Both the position numbers and the translations under genes were made by a program. From positions 1 through 7,855 of the forward strand of contig JANOHI010000260.1 in assembly GCA_031406385.1 (NCBI GenBank): a stretch of DNA of 7,855 bases. Direction: 5' to 3'. Positions 5,299 through 7,855 of this stretch are shown in pieces; position 1 is the first letter of the stretch, and each line of letters opens with the position of its first letter. The DNA comes from JANLQX01 sp031406385. Its GTDB lineage: Bacteria; Actinomycetota; Acidimicrobiia; Acidimicrobiales; JANYDT01. A model generated the notes under the pieces. The model searched no databases and had not been told where the DNA came from. It was given only the letters and a program-made list of their open reading frames with translations.

Positions 5299-6536
5299 TA
5301 ACGCGCGGCCGAAGGCTCCCGTGGGAGGCCCAGGACCCGCTCAGCGATGCCGTTCTTCAGCACCTCGTCGGTGCCGCCCCCGATGCGCATACCCGGGACG
5401 CCAAGGACCAGCTCGGACCAGGAGAACGTGCCCCACGCACCGGTGTCGGCCTGGGCCGACGGCCCGAGAACGTGGCTCGCAAGAGCGCCCATTCGGCCGA
5501 GGACATCGGTAACGGCGAGCTTCGCCAGGGCCAGCTCGGGGCCGGGGCTGGCGCCCGGCGGCGTCGCCGCGAGAACCCGGTCGACGAAGAGGCTTGTAGT
5601 GGTCAGTCGCGTGCGGACATCGGCAAGGCGATCGCGCGCGATCGCGTCCCCTGGGGCGAAGCGCACCACGAGTTGACGGAGGCGCTCGAACACCGCTTCG
5701 TCAGGCAGCAATGACCGCCCGATGGTCGAGCGCTCGTTCATCAGTACATCGATCACAACCGCCCATCCCTTGTCTACATCGCCAACGCGCCGATCGTCGC
5801 TGACGCGAACGCCATCGAGGAATACTTCGCAGAACTCTGAGCCGCTGGTCATCTGCCGGATGGGCCGCACGTCGACTCCGGGGGACCGCATGTCGATGAG
5901 GAACGTTGAAAGGCCCGCGTGACGGGCGAGGGTGCGATTGGTCCGGGCTACGCAAAGACCGGTGTCGGCGTGATGCGCGCCCGACGACCAGACCTTTTGG
6001 CCGTCGATGATCCAGTCGTCTCCATCGCGATCGGCCAGCGCTGCGATATTGGCGAGGTCCGAACCGGCGTCCGGTTCGCTGAAAAGCTGGCACACCAGTT
6101 CATCGCCGCGATGGATTCGCGGCAGGTGGACGGTGCGGACCGCTTCTTGGCCGTAGTGCAGGAGCGACGGTCCGAGGACAGCGCTTCCGGTGCGAACCAA
6201 GGTGTCGTCCGGCGTGACGAACCTCTGGGCGATCTCGTTGCGGATCCGTTCGTGTTCGGCCGTGAGGCCGCGACCGCCGAGATCGACCGGACCGGTGAGC
6301 CATGCCAGTCCGGCGTCGAACAGCTCGGCCTGCCAGGCGCGGGACTCGGCGATCTCAGCGCGTTCCTCGTCGGGCGTCCCGCGGCCGGCGACGATCGGCG
6401 GTGCGACGCCATCGCTCCCGAGGCCCCACTCGACGCGCTGCGCAGTGCGGCGGGGTCGGTGGGTCTCGTAGAACGACTCGACCTCGGCGGCGAAGGCCTG
6501 GAGATCATCGGGCACCATGACCGACCCCGAAGTCAT
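5298..6536 (-). CDS. Acyl-CoA dehydrogenase (FadE-like)
   Basis: 412 residues, a full-length FAD-dependent acyl-CoA dehydrogenase that introduces the alpha,beta double bond into an acyl-CoA. It shows the N-terminal helical domain with WLTGPVDLGGRGLT (79-92), the beta domain with CQLFSEPDAGSDLA (149-162), WIIDGQKVWSSGAH (175-188) and the TSGSEFCEVFLDGVRV strand (230-245), and the C-terminal helices ending in IGGGTDEVLKN...LGLPRE (385-407). The Glu found before Gly-Thr in short- and medium-chain enzymes is Gly here, while Glu268 in LMNERS fits the helix-G position used by isovaleryl- and long-chain enzymes. ATG 6536 overlaps the thiolase stop as ATGA; ATG 6518, 6 codons later, is an alternative. 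The substrate is unknown, but the neighbours point to a branched or cyclic acyl-CoA. Confidence 0.93.
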   Translation of the reverse strand: MTSGSVMVPDDLQAFAAEVESFYETHRPRRTAQRVEWGLGSDGVAPPIVAGRGTPDEERAEIAESRAWQAELFDAGLAWLTGPVDLGGRGLTAEHERIRNEIAQRFVTPDDTLVRTGSAVLGPSLLHYGQEAVRTVHLPRIHRGDELVCQLFSEPDAGSDLANIAALADRDGDDWIIDGQKVWSSGAHHADTGLCVARTNRTLARHAGLSTFLIDMRSPGVDVRPIRQMTSGSEFCEVFLDGVRVSDDRRVGDVDKGWAVVIDVLMNERSTIGRSLLPDEAVFERLRQLVVRFAPGDAIARDRLADVRTRLTTTSLFVDRVLAATPPGASPGPELALAKLAVTDVLGRMGALASHVLGPSAQADTGAWGTFSWSELVLGVPGMRIGGGTDEVLKNGIAERVLGLPREPSAAR

Positions 6537-7717
6537 TCGGGGTCGGCGCCGACAACCGAGACAAAGCTCACGCACTCGCCCGGCTGCCCGCCGAGGTTGT
6601 GCGTGAGTCCGAAGCGGGGATTGGCGATTTGACGCGGACCGGCCTCCCCTCGGAACTGCAGCCACATCTCAAAGAGCATCCGAAGGCCCGATGCGCCGAC
6701 CGGGTGGCCGAAGCTCTTCAGCCCGCCGTCCGGGTTGATGGGCAGCGGTCCGTCGAGATCGAAGCGACCGGCTAGCACGTCGGACCAAGCAGTGCCCCGT
6801 GCCGAGAACCCGAGGTCCTCCATCAGCACCAACTCGGTCGGTGTGAAGCAGTCGTGCACCTCGGCCATCGAGATCTCGCTGGCCGGGTCGACGACCCCGG
6901 CCTGGGCGTAGGCGTCGGCTGCGCAGGTGGTGATCTCGGGGAAGGTGGTGTAGTCGTAGTTCGGATCGGTGAGCCCCGAGCCGTTGCCGGCCACGAAGGA
7001 CAGTGCCTTCACGTAGAGCGGCGTGTCGGTGTAGCGATGGGCGTCCTCGGCGCGGCAGACGATCGCGGCGGCGGCTCCGTCGGCCACACCGGCACAATCG
7101 AAAACCCCGAGATCGCCTGCCACCTTCGGTGAGGCGAGGATGGTCTCCTTGGAGATCTCCTTGCGGAACTGGGCCCGCGGGTTGCGGGCTCCGTTGCGAT
7201 GGCTCTTCCAGGCGATGTGGGCCATCGCGTCGCGCATGATGGCCGGATCGACCTGGTATCGCCGTGCGGAGGCAGGCGACACCATCGAGAACATGGCCGC
7301 AGCGGTGAGCGTGCGGCCGGTGCCGTCGCTGGGCACAGGAACCGCGTTGAGGCCCTGGAACCCGGAGTCCTTGGTCTTCTCCACGCCCACGGCCATCGCG
7401 ACGTCGTAGGCGCCACTGGCGACCGCGTAACAGGCCTGGCGCAGCGCCTCGCTGCCCGTGGCGCAGTAGTTCTCGACACGGGTGACCGGCTTGCCGGTGA
7501 GCTGCAACGGCCGAGCCAAGGTGATGCCGCTCATGCCGCCCTGCGCCGTTCCGAGCCAGTAGGCATCGACGTCGTCCTTGCCGATGCCGGCCGCAGTGAA
7601 GCACTCGTTGGAGGCTTCGATGATGAGGTCGTCGAGCCCTTTGTCCCAGTGTTCGATGAAGTTCGTGCAACCCATGCCGACGATGGCGATGCGATCCTTG
7701 ATGCCGTGACTAGCCAC
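6533..7717 (-). CDS. SCP-x type thiolase / lipid-transfer-protein-like acyltransferase
   Basis: 394 residues from a GTG at 7717-7715. It has the thiolase fold of the SCP-x/SCP2 group: VENYCATGSEALRQA (81-95) with Cys85 at the nucleophile position, VFDCAGVADGAAA (205-217), EVHDCFTPTE (286-295) carrying the HDCF motif typical of this group, and GGLKSFGHPVGASG (331-344) with His338. The final glycine loop, THNLGGQPGECVSF, lacks the CxG cysteine of classical thiolases, as usual here. It could cleave a 3-ketoacyl-CoA with CoA, or act as a retro-aldolase like the steroid enzyme Ltp2. The GTG overlaps the stop of the upstream DUF35 gene by 8 bases (GTGGCTAG); such partner pairs form complexes in other systems. 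An open extension to the window edge is the DUF35 gene in another frame. Confidence 0.92.
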   Translation of the reverse strand: MASHGIKDRIAIVGMGCTNFIEHWDKGLDDLIIEASNECFTAAGIGKDDVDAYWLGTAQGGMSGITLARPLQLTGKPVTRVENYCATGSEALRQACYAVASGAYDVAMAVGVEKTKDSGFQGLNAVPVPSDGTGRTLTAAAMFSMVSPASARRYQVDPAIMRDAMAHIAWKSHRNGARNPRAQFRKEISKETILASPKVAGDLGVFDCAGVADGAAAAIVCRAEDAHRYTDTPLYVKALSFVAGNGSGLTDPNYDYTTFPEITTCAADAYAQAGVVDPASEISMAEVHDCFTPTELVLMEDLGFSARGTAWSDVLAGRFDLDGPLPINPDGGLKSFGHPVGASGLRMLFEMWLQFRGEAGPRQIANPRFGLTHNLGGQPGECVSFVSVVGADPE

Positions 7718-7855
7718 GAATCGGCCTCGCTTTCCAGAAGTAGTTGGGCAGTCCGTCCTGCACGGAGAGGCGTCGGAAGGTGAGCTCGACGCGCATGCCG
7801 ATGAAGACCTCGCCAGCGTCGCAATCGCACAGTTCGATGGGCAGGCGGCCCCCAC
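7710..7855 (-). CDS. DUF35 OB-fold protein, C-terminal part (cut by the window edge)
   Basis: Only the last 47 residues are in the window, beginning GGRLPIELCDCDAGEVFIG and ending LPNYFWKARPIRG with TAG at 7712-7710. The glycine/valine strand pattern, the run MRVELTFRRL and the closing YFWKARP tail are those of DUF35 OB-fold proteins encoded next to SCP-x type thiolases. In characterised pairs (the archaeal thiolase-HMG-CoA synthase complex, and ChsH2 with the aldolase Ltp2) the DUF35 protein binds or bridges the enzymes. The N-terminal zinc ribbon would lie outside the window and cannot be checked. The stop overlaps the thiolase GTG by 8 bases, so the two are co-translated. Confidence 0.85.
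   Translation of the reverse strand, partial: GGRLPIELCDCDAGEVFIGMRVELTFRRLSVQDGLPNYFWKARPIRG

Noticed and set aside
6669..7670. Minus-strand open frame of 333 codons, rich in Arg and His
   Set aside because: It lies inside the thiolase gene in another frame and has no recognisable motif.

Overview
The window is GC-rich DNA from a bacterium that is probably an actinobacterium. The evidence is a KstR2-like TetR regulator with a KstR2-like operator, FadE and SCP-x type lipid-degradation genes, and frequent start/stop overlaps. I cannot name the genus.

The left part (about 1-3430) is gene-poor and partly decayed. From left to right it holds: the frameshifted end of a CAP/SCP-like protein; a minus-strand gene for a 78-residue K/A/G-rich protein with one textbook EF-hand loop (355-591); a complete tRNA-Val(CAC) at 702-774; a minus-strand pair made of a 64-residue DUF5678-like protein (1295-1489) and a retropepsin-like aspartic protease (827-1302) split by one missing base; about 680 bases without a gene that carry 11-bp direct repeats and several inverted repeats; an intact plus-strand gene with two DUF427 domains (2171-2980); and the last 112 codons of an aldehyde dehydrogenase that has lost its catalytic part (3090-3425).

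The right part (3627-7855) is compact and entirely on the minus strand. In transcription order it reads: DUF35/OB-fold protein (cut by the window edge), SCP-x type thiolase, acyl-CoA dehydrogenase, a 121-base gap, TetR regulator, HMG-CoA-lyase-like enzyme. The thiolase overlaps the DUF35 gene by 8 bases. The dehydrogenase can start in an ATGA overlap with the thiolase, and the lyase starts in an ATGA overlap with the regulator. The gap holds a 14-bp palindrome, 22 bases before the regulator start, that matches the KstR2 consensus at 9 of 10 fixed positions.

Taken together, the right part looks like an acyl-CoA degradation operon: dehydrogenation, thiolytic or retro-aldol/Claisen cleavage with a DUF35 partner, and a 3-hydroxyacyl-CoA lyase, under a regulator that probably senses an acyl-CoA. 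The likely substrate is a steroid-ring, branched-chain or isoprenoid acyl-CoA; the sequence does not decide which. The most unusual items are the KstR2-type operator, the broken protease with its small partner, the EF-hand mini-protein and the 11-bp repeat block.
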